A stretch of 64,000 nucleotides of DNA from Cocos nucifera (taxonomy: Eukaryota > Streptophyta > Magnoliopsida > Arecales > Arecaceae). Under the pieces are notes generated by a model, which ran no database searches, had not been told where the DNA came from, and saw only the letters and a list, made by a program, of their open reading frames with translations. The stretch lies in NCBI GenBank assembly GCA_006176705.1, contig QRFJ01002102.1:62001-126000 (forward strand), written 5' to 3'. Numbering within the stretch: position 1 is the first letter of the stretch; the number at the start of each line of letters is the position of its first letter. A program made the translations under genes and the position numbers. Of this stretch, positions 22,527-33,673 are shown in pieces.

Positions 22527-23720
22527 TCTTTTTAGAAAAGAAGTTCCTTACTGAAGGAACTAATGCCTCTAAGATCGAACTTGATGAAGTTTGGTAGGTG
22601 GAAGAACAGATACAAGTTGTTGAACCTGAGCTGGATTAGATTAGATCAGATCCAAAGCCCATTGTAAATGCACCCTTAAGGCAATCTGGTAGAGTACCAC
22701 ATCAACCGGATAGATATTATGATTTCTTGATCCAGGACGGGGATCCCATTGAACTCAATGAGAATGATGAGGATCCGATTACCTACATGGATACAATGCA
22801 GAGGCCAAACTCTAAGAAATGGCTTGAGATCATAAAATTTGAAATGGAGTTCATGAAGATCAACAATGTATGGACATTAGTTGACCCACTCAAGTGGGTT
22901 AAACCTATAAGGTGTAAGTTGGTCTTTAAAAGAAAAAGGGGCATAGACGGAAAGATGGAGACCTATAAAAAATGTCTAATTACCAAGAGATATCATCAAC
23001 GTTATAGTATTGACTATGATGAGTCATTCTCTCCTATGACAATGCTCAAATTCATTCGAATTATGCTTGCCATAGCTGTCCATCTGGACTATAAAATTTG
23101 GTAGATGGATGTGAAAACAACTTTCCTGAATGAAGAGCTAGATGAAGAGGTATATATGATACAGCCTGAAGGGTTCATATCCATAGATGAGTTTAAGATG
23201 TATAGGCTTCAGAGATCCATTTATAAACTGAAGCAAGCATCTAGGAGCTGGAACATATGATTTGATAAAATGATCAAAATGTATGGCTTCATTAAGAATG
23301 AAGAGGAGCCCTGCATATACAAGTGGGCTAATAGTCCAGCAATTATATTTCTAGTATTATATGTGGATGATATTCTCTTAATAAAAAATGGTGTCCCTAT
23401 ATTACAAGGAATAAAGATCTAGCTGTCATCACAGTTCTCCATGAAAGATCTGAAAGAAGCTTCCTACATCCTAGGAATGAAAATCTATAGAGATAGATCT
23501 AAAAGGTTACTTGGATTGTCCCAATCTACGTATATTGATACTGTGTTGAAATGGTTCAGCATAGAGAATTTAAAGCAAGGCTATCTACTGATAGACCATA
23601 GAATTTTTCTTTCAAAGAGGGATTGTCTGACAACACCTTTAGAAAGAAAGCGTATGAGTAGAATACCATATGCTTCGATAGTGGGTTCTATCATGTACGC
23701 TATGATATATACATGACTAG
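22527..23720 (+). pseudogene. Element B reverse transcriptase (RVT_2)
   Basis: The reading 22727-23104 begins in the acidic linker and covers KKWLEIIKFEME, VWTLVDP, KLVFKRKRG and DYDESFSP, stopping after DYKIW at a TAG in place of Gln. The next stretch keeps MDVKTTFLNEELDEEVYMIQP and the YVDD active site at 23360-23371. The block 23441-23716 has MKDLKEASYILGMKIYRDR and IPYASIVGSIMYAM. At least three stops break it. The acidic catalytic pair itself is kept. Confidence 0.88.
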
Positions 23721-24336
23721 ATTTGGCATACTCACTAGGGGTAGTGAGTAGATACCAATCTGATCTAGGAGAGAACCACTGGAAGGTTGTTAAAACCATC
23801 CTAAAGTATTTAAGAAATACTAAGGACCAGTGGCTTATATATGGTGAATCGGTCTTGAAACTTGTAGGGTTCACAAACTCCAGTTTTCAATCTGATCATA
23901 AGAATGTATCAAAATATATATTCATCCTTAATGATAGGGCTGTTTGTTGGAAGAGTTCCAAGCAGCACACTATGGCTGATTTAGTTTGTAAGGCAAAGTA
24001 TGTCACTGCATCAGATGCTGCCAAAGAAGCGATGTGGCTGAAAAAATTCATCACCGAGCTCGGCGTAGCATCCTTCCTTGATGATCCAGTTCTGCTCTAT
24101 TACGATAGCTCTGGAGCTATTACTCAAGCAAAGAAATCGAAGGCACACTAGCGGATAAAGCATATTCTACGCTGCTACCATCTTATCCTAGAGATCATGG
24201 ATTGAGGTGATGTCAACCTTCAAAAGATTGATGGAAAGAAAAACATGGCCGACCCATTCACTAAAGCTATTGTGGTGAAGGAGTTCAACGACTTCAAGTC
24301 GAAGATAGGTATTAAATACTACACCAATTGGCTTTA
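23721..24336 (+). pseudogene. Element B RNase H domain
   Basis: 142-residue reading plus a broken tail. WKVVKTILKYLRNTKD leads into RNase H. The first aspartate position reads Asn (FTNSSF), the glutamate position reads Lys (CKAKYVTAS), and the third acidic site is kept (YYDSSGAI). Two of three catalytic positions are therefore lost. The tail has MADPFTKA and ends near the polypurine tract. Confidence 0.86.
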
Positions 24337-24339
24337 GTC

Positions 24340-24351
24340 CAAGTGAAAGAT
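24340..24351 (+). other. Polypurine tract of element B
   Basis: CAAGTGAAAGAT immediately before the LTR start TGTTGGAAA at 24352. Confidence 0.8.
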
Positions 24352-25995
24352 TGTTGGAAATGTGTTTCAAAGTCAATCATCAGCCTGTTGATGGTTGAGC
24401 TATACTTTTGTAATTATATATGAATTATGAATTAATAAAAAAATTATTTTAATATTTTTTATCATAAACTTTTTTTATTTTTTAATGAACTCCTATGTTA
24501 TGATGAAGTTCTTAGGACTATCGAGATTCGACAAAGGAGGATTTATCGTTTAGTCCTTAAAATAGTTCATGATCAAATGATAGGTTGTTACTTAGGATGA
24601 CAACGTTTATCAAGTATAGGTCGTTGTATGCCATTTAGGTTAGTTATCCTCGTAACCAAAGAGTGTTGAGATACTAGTATGGCATGCAAGTGAGATGTAT
24701 GGATATATCTACACTGAACGTGATCAACTTCGGAGCTTTTTTTCTATCAAGATTAGCTCCAATGGAATATGGGTATAAGTATTCCTCCGATCTGAGAACA
24801 CCATGGTGACTTTCAAGCAACTCACTATGCTTTGGTGTTGGACTACCTGAATTTTTAATTCAATGATGGAAGGTTTTTGGGCACAGTCAAGTACTTGAGA
24901 AGTCGGTGCATGTATCGAGAAGGGATTGACCACTTCTGATTTCAGGAGCTATGTTCAATTGTTTTTCAATTTAGCAAAGCCTTAGTCAGGATAGTCTTAG
25001 TGAGGAGTCATAGGACTAATTACTTTGAGATACGATATGGATGTATTTTCTAGAATTGACAGTCTAATCCTGAGTCATCTATTACATAAAGATCATAGGG
25101 ATGAATTATATGGTAATCATATTCGTGCAGGTTCTAATTATTGTGATTATGACTAATCGACCAATTCGAACATCGAGTATCATTGCTAGATGGTCACTTT
25201 AATTAGTATAGAAAGTGGTTCCTATGCTACCAGCTTAGGTTCGAACTTGCGGAGTCACACACACTAGAGATTTTTACCTGATCTATTGGCTACGGTCAAG
25301 AGTCCCATTGGACTGGAACTCTTCGATCAAATATCCTATAGCATTAGGACACTGATTCCTACTTATCTGAAACTCTCTGATCAAGAGTATGGACTCTGTG
25401 ATCGCAAGTTTCATTCATTTCAGACACCGGGACCAAGAGTTCCATTGGACTGAGACTCTTCGATTAGGATTTTATATTGATGAACTCTATTGCCCAGTGA
25501 CCTACCGAATTTGGACTCTGAGATCATGAGAGATTTAATTTATGATTTTAACTCAATTTGATTGAGTTATGATTTTTGATTCAAGTCCAATTGAATTGGT
25601 TTTAGTTAGGTTTAACCCGATTAAGTCACAAGTTGACCTAATCATCAGGGAGGTTCGAATCCTAATTTGATAGGAGGTTGAGCTTGATCAATTTTTGATT
25701 TTATTGAGATTTAATTGAGCCTAATTAAGTCTAATTGGGTTGGATTTAATTTATTCTAATCAGGCCTAACCAATTTTGATTGGGTTGGTTCAGTTGGTTG
25801 AAATTTGAATTTCAAAGACTAATTTGACTAGTCTTCTCTTCCCATGCACCATCTATGTCCCACGCTCACTTAAAATTTGATTTTTATTCTCTTGTGACTT
25901 TTCTCCCATGCACATAATACCTCACACCCTGATCTTCCACGTCCTCAATGGATAAGTTATGGTTAGTTGACATTCAAATTCAAAATGAGTTTGAA
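24352..25995 (+). repeat. 3' LTR of element B (first 1.64 kb; cut by assembly gap)
   Basis: Begins TGTTGGAAATG. From about 24623 it runs parallel to 9064-10435 of the 5' LTR. It stops at the N run. The uninterrupted sequence around 24618-24630 is the empty site for element A. The reading 24724-24933 on the minus strand is LTR noise. Confidence 0.9.
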
Positions 25996-26020
25996 NNNNN
26001 NNNNNNNNNNNNNNNNNNNN
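25996..26020. other. Assembly gap (25 N)
   Basis: Twenty-five N between B's 3' LTR and the interior of element C. Both the last part of B's LTR and the 5' half of C are missing here. The true distance is unknown, and a wrong join is possible. Confidence 0.99.
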
Positions 26021-26800
26021 AGGAGATATTCTTTATGAAAAAAATAATATAATTACAAATGGTTCCTTATTTAAACGGTCTTTTATCAGCTACAATATTG
26101 ATGTACCTTTCTAACTATTGAGCAAAATGTGAATGCTAAACGACCTAGGGATAGTCCAAACGAAGTATCTTGGCACCTGAGATTAGGTCATGTAGCGAAG
26201 ATAGGATCAACAAATTGGAGAAAATGGGCTATTGAGTCTATTGACTTTCGAGTCATATCCAACTTGTGAATCTTGTCTCCAAGGCAAATGACAAACTCCC
26301 TTTTATGACATGGGGAGAGGGCCATAGATCTCCTTGCCCTAGTACATACTGATGTGTGGGGCCCATTTGATGTGCTGGCTAGAGGTAATTTTTTCTACTT
26401 CATTACCTTTACTGATGATCTATCTAGGTATGGGTAAGTGTATCTTATGAGACACAAGTCTGAAGCTTTTTGAAAAGTTCAAAGAATTTAGACATGAAGT
26501 AGAAAAATTAAACTGAAAAACCATTAAGGTTCTTCGATCAGATCGGGAGGAGGTGAATACCTTAGCAAAAATTTCTACGACTATCTACGAAAATGGCATA
26601 GTCTCTCAATGGACTCCACAGGAACATAATCAATGGATTTCAGACCGAAGAAATCGGACTCTATTGGATATGGTCCGATCCATGATGAGCTTCACAGATT
26701 TCCTGATTTTTTGGGAATATTCATTGTTAACTTCAATTTATCTACTAAATAGAATTTCCTCTAACGACCTCACAACCGTTATGAGATTGGCACGGTAAGC
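26021..26800 (+). pseudogene. Element C protease tail, GAG-pre-integrase and integrase, frame-broken
   Basis: Sequence matches A's pol across many frameshifts. Recognisable pieces include a GAG-pre-integrase stretch at about 26165-26300, the first integrase aspartate region near 26345, and the reading 26553-26798 with the RRNRTLLDMVRSMMSF block. The residue at the catalytic Glu position reads Asp (SDRRN). The frame changes several times within 300 bp, so no functional integrase is left. Confidence 0.82.
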
Positions 26801-28315
26801 AACCAAGTCTGAGTCATCTCAGAATTTGGGGTTGTCCGGCTCATGTCAAAAAATAACAAGCGGACAAGTTAGAGTTTAGGTCCTTCAGAGCTTGATTCAT
26901 AGGATATCCTAAAGAGTCATTAGGATACTATTTCTACATTCCAGAAGACCACAATGTGATTGTGAGTCGACATGCCATCTTTCTTGAAAAATAGTTTATT
27001 CAAGTTAGCGACATTGGAAAGCAGATTAAGCTTAATGAGAAAGTCTCACAAGTACAACGAGCTAAGGATCAATTGGAACCAAATCAAATTAAGCCAATAA
27101 GAACACTACCACCCCTACCTCATAGATCGGAAAGAGTTTTCCATCCTCCTGAAAGATACTTAGGTACTATTTCAGAGGAAGTAGAGGAAATGTTCCTCAT
27201 AGGTAATGGTGTTCATGGTGATGATCCCAAAACCTACAATGAGGCGATATCAGATATCGACTCTGAGAAATGGCTAGAGGCAATGTAGTCAAAAATTGAC
27301 TCGATGCACTCGAACCAAGTCTCAACCTTGGTAGATCCACCAAAAGATATAGCACCTATTGGGTGTAAATGAATCTTCAAGAGAAAGATTGGTGCAGATG
27401 GAAATGTGGAGACATTCAAGGCTAGACTAGTGGCAAAAGGTTATAGTCAATGCGAAGGCATTGACTATCAGGATACCTTTTCCCCAGTGGCTATGCTAAA
27501 ATCCATCCATACATTGCTTGCCGTTGCAGCCTATTTCGATTATGAAATATGGCAAATGGACATGAAAATGGTGTTCTTGAATGGATATCTTAAGGAAGAT
27601 ATCTATATGGAACAGCCGCTAGATTTCACATCCAGTGATACTGATCACAAGGTTTGCAAGCTGCAAATGTCCATATATAGACTTAAGCAAGCATCTCGGA
27701 GCTAGAACACTCGTTTCAATGATGTGATCAAAATATTTGGTTTCATCAAAAATGAAGAGGAAACCGTGTGTCTTCAAAAAGGTCAATGGGAGTGCTGTTG
27801 TCTTCCTCGTATTGTACGTGGATGACATCCTCCTTATTGGGAATGATATTTTCATGATGACAACAGTCAAATTATGGTTGTCCAAGGAATTCTCCATGAA
27901 AGACCTAGGTGAAGCATCCTTTATTCTAGGAATTAAGGTCTATAGGGATAGACCGAATAGGATGCTAGGACTTTCACAGAAGATGTACATAGAGGAAGTA
28001 CTAAAGAGGTTTAGTATGAAAAATACTAAGAGGGGATTAATACCCTTCAGACATGGTATTCATCTTTCTAAGAAGATGTGCCCTAGCACACCTGAGGAAA
28101 TAGAATGCATGAGCAAGATCCCTTATGCTTCTGCAATAGGGAGCCTCATGTATGCCATGCTATGTACACGATCTGATATAGCCCATGCTGTGAGTGTCAC
28201 AAGCAGATATCAGTCAAATTCAGGTGAAGAACACTGGACTTCTATGAAATATATCCTTAAGTACTTGAGAAGAACTAAGGATATGATGTTGGTCTTTGGG
28301 AATGGAGAACTCTAG
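26801..28315 (+). pseudogene. Element C reverse transcriptase (RVT_2)
   Basis: A linker with PERYLG and the acidic GDDPKTYNEA (27073-27288), then FKARLVAKGYSQCEGIDY (27406-27705), then the YVDD motif at 27815-27826 in a shifted frame and the long block to 28315 with MKDLGEASFILGIKVYRDR, IPYASAIGSLMYAM and HWTSMKYILKYLRRTKD. It is better preserved than in A but still has stops near 27286 and 27703 and a frameshift near 27740. Confidence 0.88.
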
Positions 28316-28797
28316 GTCCAGGGATATACAAACTCGGATTTTATGTCCGATGCAGATGATCGAAAGTCGACATCTAGGAGTCTATTTGTGTGCAATGATG
28401 GTGCTGTCAGCTGGAAGAGTTCCAAATAAACCGTGATAGCAGATTCCACCATGGAAGCAGAATATATTGCTGCATCAGAGGCTGCGAAAGAAGCATTCTG
28501 GTATAAGAAGTTTGTTGCAGAAATTGGAGTAATGCCATCAGATGCTATTCCTCTATACTGCGACAACAATGGCGCCATAGCCCTTGCTAAGGAGCCAAGG
28601 TCTCACCAGAAATCCAAGCATATTGAGCGGCGATACCATCTCGTCCATGATTACCTCGAGAAGGATTACGTTGAGGTCAAGAGAGTTGACTCCAAAGACA
28701 ATGTGGTAGACCCGCTTACAAAGCCGTTGGGCTAGCAGAAGATCGAAGCCCACCTTGAGAAGATGAGACTTAGACTTGTAGCCAATTGGCTTTAGGA
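28316..28797 (+). pseudogene. Element C RNase H domain
   Basis: After a stop at about 28313, the first acidic motif reads YTNSDF (Asp changed to Asn). The reading 28433-28735 keeps AEYIAASEAAKEAFWY and YCDNNGAIALAK, then DPLTKPLG. The domain therefore has the Glu and second Asp but not the first. Confidence 0.86.
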
Positions 28798-28809
28798 TAA
28801 GTGGAAGAT

Positions 28810-30158
28810 TGTTAGATATATATGCCCTAGAAGCCAGAATTGGCTGACACTTGTAATACATTTCTAGAGGCAAAATTGTAATTTTGACTAAAATCAATAA
28901 AATGGGTTATTTTCTATCACATATGTGTATTTAGTGTCTGTGATACATCCTTTGAGTTAATGGTAATGATAATTCATATTTTCAAGAGTTGAAAATTTAA
29001 GACATGAATAATCATTATTAACTCATAAAATGCTTCCGACCATAGGATCATCACGAGGATGGTGATTGATCCGGAAGGTTGGTGTACAATCACTTTCCTT
29101 TAGTAGATGAGTCTTGAGTCTACAGTGTAGAGATACCGAAGCGAGAGTACAGGTACTTGTTAGAGAATGAGGGCACTGAGCGTGACCACCTCAAGTAGTC
29201 ATTAGGAAGTCTACCTTCTCGTCAATGACTGACTCGATGCTGCAGTGGTGTGTCTGGTTCTTTGACCTGAGGTGCATCGACAGTTCACCTTGAGGGTGTT
29301 ATAGTTTGACTACACCATAACTCGATCTCCTAGCCATACGAAACCCTGAGGTGTATGTTGGCTATAGCATGTTCATTGTAGAAACTGAATCGCATCAAGA
29401 TGGAATCTATCTACCTTGGTGGTAGAGGAGCAGCCCTATGATGATCATGAGAATCAAGTCAAGAAGCCCATGGCCATGGTAGAGTGAAATAATAGAAAGA
29501 GTTTCTATTTAGGTTTTCACATCGGACTTGAATCAAAAGATTACATCATATGATAGAGACTAGGGTTTGACGAGTTCACCTTAACCCTAATCTGATCGGG
29601 ACTCAAGATAAAAGAACTTAATCACATAGGTAGCTACACCAAGAGGTTCGCATTCGGCTCTGATGGGTTGCCACCATATACTGCTAGGTGTCACTGGTGG
29701 ATTTTGGGAGCAATTAGAATGATTTAGATGATCGATCATTCTAGCTGTTTGAATCAGAAGAGTTCTGATCCATCGAAAGGAGTTTCGATGATGTCGATGA
29801 TAGAGATAATGACATATCCCATTACCATACAGAATTGAACCTAACTGGGTCACACAAATAAGGGTTTGAATCTGGTGATTATCAATTGAACTAATCCAGT
29901 TCAATTGATCTGAATGAGATTCAATTAGGTTCAAGAAAATCATGCTAGCACTCGATTGAACCTAACGTTCTTCTTTTACTATCATAAATAGTTGTCCTTA
30001 CTGAGCCAAAGGAGTTTGTGCTCAATCAGAAGCCTTTACTTGGTCTGACTGGAGCCAGTCCAAGTCAGACACAATACCTACCATTTTTGGTCATCTGTCA
30101 TTTCTCGTCCTTTGACTTTGGTCAAAAGTTGACCTTTGACTGGTCAAATATTGACCAT
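28810..30158 (+). repeat. 3' LTR of element C (truncated)
   Basis: Starts TGTTAGATATATATGCCC after the purine run AAGTGGAAGAT (28799-28809). It matches the reverse complement of 7700-9063. It ends abruptly at ATTGACC near 30157. Readings inside (29587-29943) are LTR sequence. Confidence 0.9.
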
Positions 30159-31209
30159 TGATAAGTGGGAGTTGTTGAGAATTATGTTCCAAAATCAATC
30201 GTCAGCCTATTGATGATTGTACTATTTTATAATTATAAGTAATTTATTATTGAATAAAATAATATTCTAGTATTTTCATCATAAAGTCTACATATTCTAA
30301 TGAACTCCATGTTGTGATGAATTTTATAGGACTATTTAGTTTTAATAAAGAAAAGATTTATCGATTAGTTCTTAAACTATTCACAATCAAATGATATGTT
30401 GTTAATTAGGACGACAATGTTTATCGAGTATAGATCATTATATATCATCTAAGTTGGTTGTCCTCTTAATCAAGGAGTGTGAAGGTACTAATATGGCATA
30501 CAGGTAAGATGTAAGGATACATCATCACTGAACATGATCAACTTCAGAGCATTCTGCTATCAAGAATTGCTCTGATGGAATATGAGTATAAGTGTCCCTT
30601 AAATCTGAGATCACTATAGTGGCTTGCAAGCAACTCACTATGCTTTGATACTAGACTACTTGAATTTCTAATTTAGAGATGGAAGGTTTCTGGGCATAGT
30701 CAAGTACTTGTGAAGTCAGTGAGTGATCAAGATGGGATTGACCACTCCAAGAGTTTGGAGAAAATACATCACTGTATTTTAATTTAGCAAAACATTGGCC
30801 AAGGTAATCCATGAGATGAATTTGGTATTTTGAAATACAATATAAATGACCTAATCAAGGTTGATAGTTAAACTCTAAGTTGTCCTAAGAGCATTAAGGT
30901 CAAGAGGATGAATTATATGAAAACTATATCCATATGGGTTCTAAGAGTTTTGCTTTATACATTCGACTTATCTAGCCATCGGGTATCATTGCTAGAAGGT
31001 CACTTTGATTAATATAGAAATTTATTTATGTGCTATCGACTTACATTCAAATCTATGGGATTACATACATAAGAGATCTTAATCTGATCAGATGGTTGAT
31101 CAGTGATTTATAATCATTCTAAGGTCAAACAATCAATATGATTGATGTTTGACCAAGTGTAAGTATTGTAGGAGAATCGATTAATATTCGGATTGTTAAT
31201 TGACTTAAT

Positions 31210-32031
31210 TATTGTTCCTACGATTGCTCGGAGCCATAGTCGTAGATCCGATCTCTTGCGTGAACCTGAATGTTAATCCAGCAAACTGAAGAAGATCTAA
31301 GAAAGATGAGAGAAGCTAGGGTTTTTGGCGTTGGAACCAGAGAGAAGAAAGAAGAGAGTTAGGAAGAAAAGCTCAATTATATTCCAACCTTATTGTAAAA
31401 GTTACAATATCCTGGTTTATATACCCTAGAGTTCCAACATGAATCCTAATAAACTCCAGCTCAAAAACTCTCCTAGGCTAACCCAACCCACACATGAATT
31501 AGCCCCCTTAAGATCTCTTGAACCAGGTCTTAAGACCCCTAGGATCAACCCGGACCCAAGCCCAAAATAGACCCTCGTGTAACTCTGCTCGTGCATTGAG
31601 CCGACATAGTTTTAGCACTGAGCCGACTAAGTTCCACTGGGTCGGCTCAGTCTGAAACTGAGCCAGCCCAGTCCTATGTCGTGCCAGCAGTCCCGAACAC
31701 GCAGCTCTCTATTTTGCCCGTATATTGAGACTTAGCCGATCCAATTTTGGACTGAGCCGACTAACCTATAGAAAATCTCCTTTCTCCACAGCCTTTAAGC
31801 TCCGACTTTGGTTTCTTGCTCCACCTTGTATCCTAGGTCTCCAAAGCACCAACCAAGCCCCTTGAGGCCCTCAATATCTGAACCTCAAGCCTATGAAGAG
31901 CTACATGCCGCCTCCATCCTTGGACAACTTCTATCCTAGCCCTAGGACCACACCTGTCCTAGCCTCTTCGGAGCCCTCACCCTGGCTCCGCTCGTGGCCT
32001 CCCAAGGCTTGGGAGCACCACACCACCTACA
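31210..32031 (-). repeat. 3' LTR of element E
   Basis: 822 bp, the same length as the partner LTR, with many C/T and G/A differences, as expected after decay of methylated cytosines. It contains a cluster of GAGCCGAC-like strings at about 31600-31770. Confidence 0.9.
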
Positions 32032-32043
32032 ATCTCCACCTTG
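32032..32043 (-). other. Polypurine tract of element E
   Basis: Minus strand CAAGGTGGAGAT directly before the LTR start TGTAGGTGG. Confidence 0.75.
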
Positions 32044-32709
32044 GTGCACCTAAACCTTAGCACACCTGGCAACATCCACCTGCACGATCCTACTGTCCCT
32101 GCATGTCCTGATAGCCCCTCATACTCACCTTGCCACTGCCATTCTTCTTCAGCTGCTGAGCTTCCTTTGAGGCCTTTGGGATGACCACCTCCATCATTGA
32201 AGTCCTTGGCTTGTTCCTCTGCACCACCTTTAGAGTTGTAGGTATCCTTCTGCTTGGTAGCCACATTACTTATCTTGGACTTTCCTAGAGATCATGCAAC
32301 ATTCTTTTACCGGCACTCACCACGTATCCTGATGCTCCACCTAACACTATCTCCTTAGAGCCATGCCTGTCTTCTTGCACAAACCTCTCTACCTAGATCT
32401 GTACAGCTCCAACACTGGTGCTGGGATATAGGTCCTCCCTCTACACCCCTTTACTCTGAACCCATGTCATAGCTTCTTCCACCCATGAAGCCACCTCTGT
32501 CCGATGCTCCATCTGAAGCTGAAGTCCCTCTGATGTCGCAAAAGCCAACTCTATCTCCAAGTCCCTCAGGGCCAACCACCCAACACTGCACTGCTAGGCC
32601 CGCCACTATACCTCAAACACCGTCGCTGCCCCTTCGAACCCTCTGCACTCCACTAACCTATCCAAAACCCTCTTAGATATACTACACTCTATGGGCTCCT
32701 CTGAGACCA
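32044..32709 (-). other. Element E region between gag and 3' LTR
   Basis: About 660 bp without a recognised domain. A 95-residue minus-strand reading (31977-32264) starts here and runs into the LTR. It is Gly/Lys/Glu-rich and has no family match I can name. I see no protease, integrase or RT motif. Confidence 0.6.
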
Positions 32710-33495
32710 TCAAGATTTCATCCAAATCTTCACTTTCAGTGACTGTACTAATGGAATCCGAGCTTTCTCCTCCCTTGCACTTCTTCCAAAGTAGACACTT
32801 CCGCTTAAAGTGTCCTGCTTCTCCGCACTTGAAGCATCTCTTGGATCCCTTGCTGTCCCTCTATTTGCCCTTCTTCTTTCCTTTTCTATGCTTCTCTGAA
32901 ACCACAAGACTCTCCTAGAAGATCTCTCTCTTCATCATCCATTCCTACTGCTCGTTTGACCTATGCACTGATATGATCTCCTCGCATACCAGTGTCTCCT
33001 TACCATACAGTAAAATTGTCACCAATGGATCAAAGCTCCCGGATAGCGAACACAGCAATAATAGACTCTTATCCTTCTCTTCTAAATCCACCCCTATATT
33101 GAGCAAGTCTATGCTCATCCGATCAAATCGCTAAATATGCCCCGCAACATTCTTGTCCTCCTACATCCGAAGGCTATATAGTTGCTTCTTCAGCATCAAC
33201 TTATTGCACATGTTCTTTCTTATGTACAACTATTGTAACCTCGACCATAATTCCTTGGATGTTCTCTCTTCCAATACAGCATACAAAACCTCATCCGCCA
33301 AACAAGTCCTAATCGTGGCACATGCCCTTTTCTTCAAGGACACCTACTCTTTATCTGTCATCTCCTCCGACCTATCCTCCAAGGCCAAATTCAGCCTCAT
33401 CTGAACTAGCAGATCCTCCACCCTTACCATCCACATCATAAAACTTTTTTTCTATCAAACTTCTCTAATCCTACCTTCAACATGCTGTTCTCCAT
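32710..33495 (-). pseudogene. Element E gag (UBN2-type) with intact zinc knuckle
   Basis: The likely start is ATG at 33495 (minus strand, MENSMLKVGLEKFD), about 165 bp after the primer site. The middle shows the copia Gag signature: CLADEVLYAVLEE, then SKELWSRL, NKLMLKKQLYSL, LEEKDKSLLLLCSL and VTILLYGKETL. The zinc knuckle CFKCGEAGHFKRKC lies at 32795-32836 and has all four ligands. An acidic Ser-rich tail follows. A few stops interrupt the frame. Gag would package this element's own RNA, but replication must depend on another element's pol. The closest Gag in the window is that of G. Confidence 0.85.
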
Positions 33496-33659
33496 GATCA
33501 ATCCAAATCAAATCTAAGAAATATCATGACTAGGGATGGTGGACAGCAGCCCTATGATCTCTTCCTTCCTCATGAAGCCGGAAGAAAGCCTTTAGATTTG
33601 AATGTCACTACTGATCTCTATTGAAAAACCGATCTTCTTCCTCCTTCATGCTCAATCAA

Positions 33660-33671
33660 GCTTTGATACCA
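33660..33671 (-). other. Primer binding site of element E
   Basis: Minus strand TGGTATCAAAGC, two bases after the LTR end AATA; an iMet-type site with one change. Confidence 0.82.
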
Positions 33672-33673
33672 AT

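Larger units (their letters stand above)
9064..25995 (+). mobile_element. Element B: Ty1/copia LTR retrotransposon, host of insertions A and I
   Basis: Plus-strand copia element. Rejoining the LTR copies implies an LTR of about 2.58 kb: the 3' LTR start (24352 on) supplies the first 270 bp, and 9064-11373 the rest. Order: 5' LTR, iMet primer site, leader (split by I), gag, protease, integrase, RT, RNase H, polypurine tract, 3' LTR. All coding parts are broken. The 3' LTR runs into the assembly gap at 25996. J, M and H are relatives with similar pol, and D and O have related LTRs. Confidence 0.92.
26021..30158 (+). mobile_element. Element C: 3' part of an A-family copia element
   Basis: Plus-strand copy closely similar to A in reverse, starting inside the protease (equivalent to about 3925 of A) and ending within its 3' LTR. 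The LTR is cut at about 30158, some 750 bp short of the full length seen in A, and joins the polypurine tract of element D. Confidence 0.9.

Noticed and set aside
32485..33404. Pro/Ser-rich plus-strand readings within element E
   Set aside because: They overlap the gag on the minus strand, which has a clear zinc knuckle and Gag motifs; the plus-strand readings have no family resemblance.
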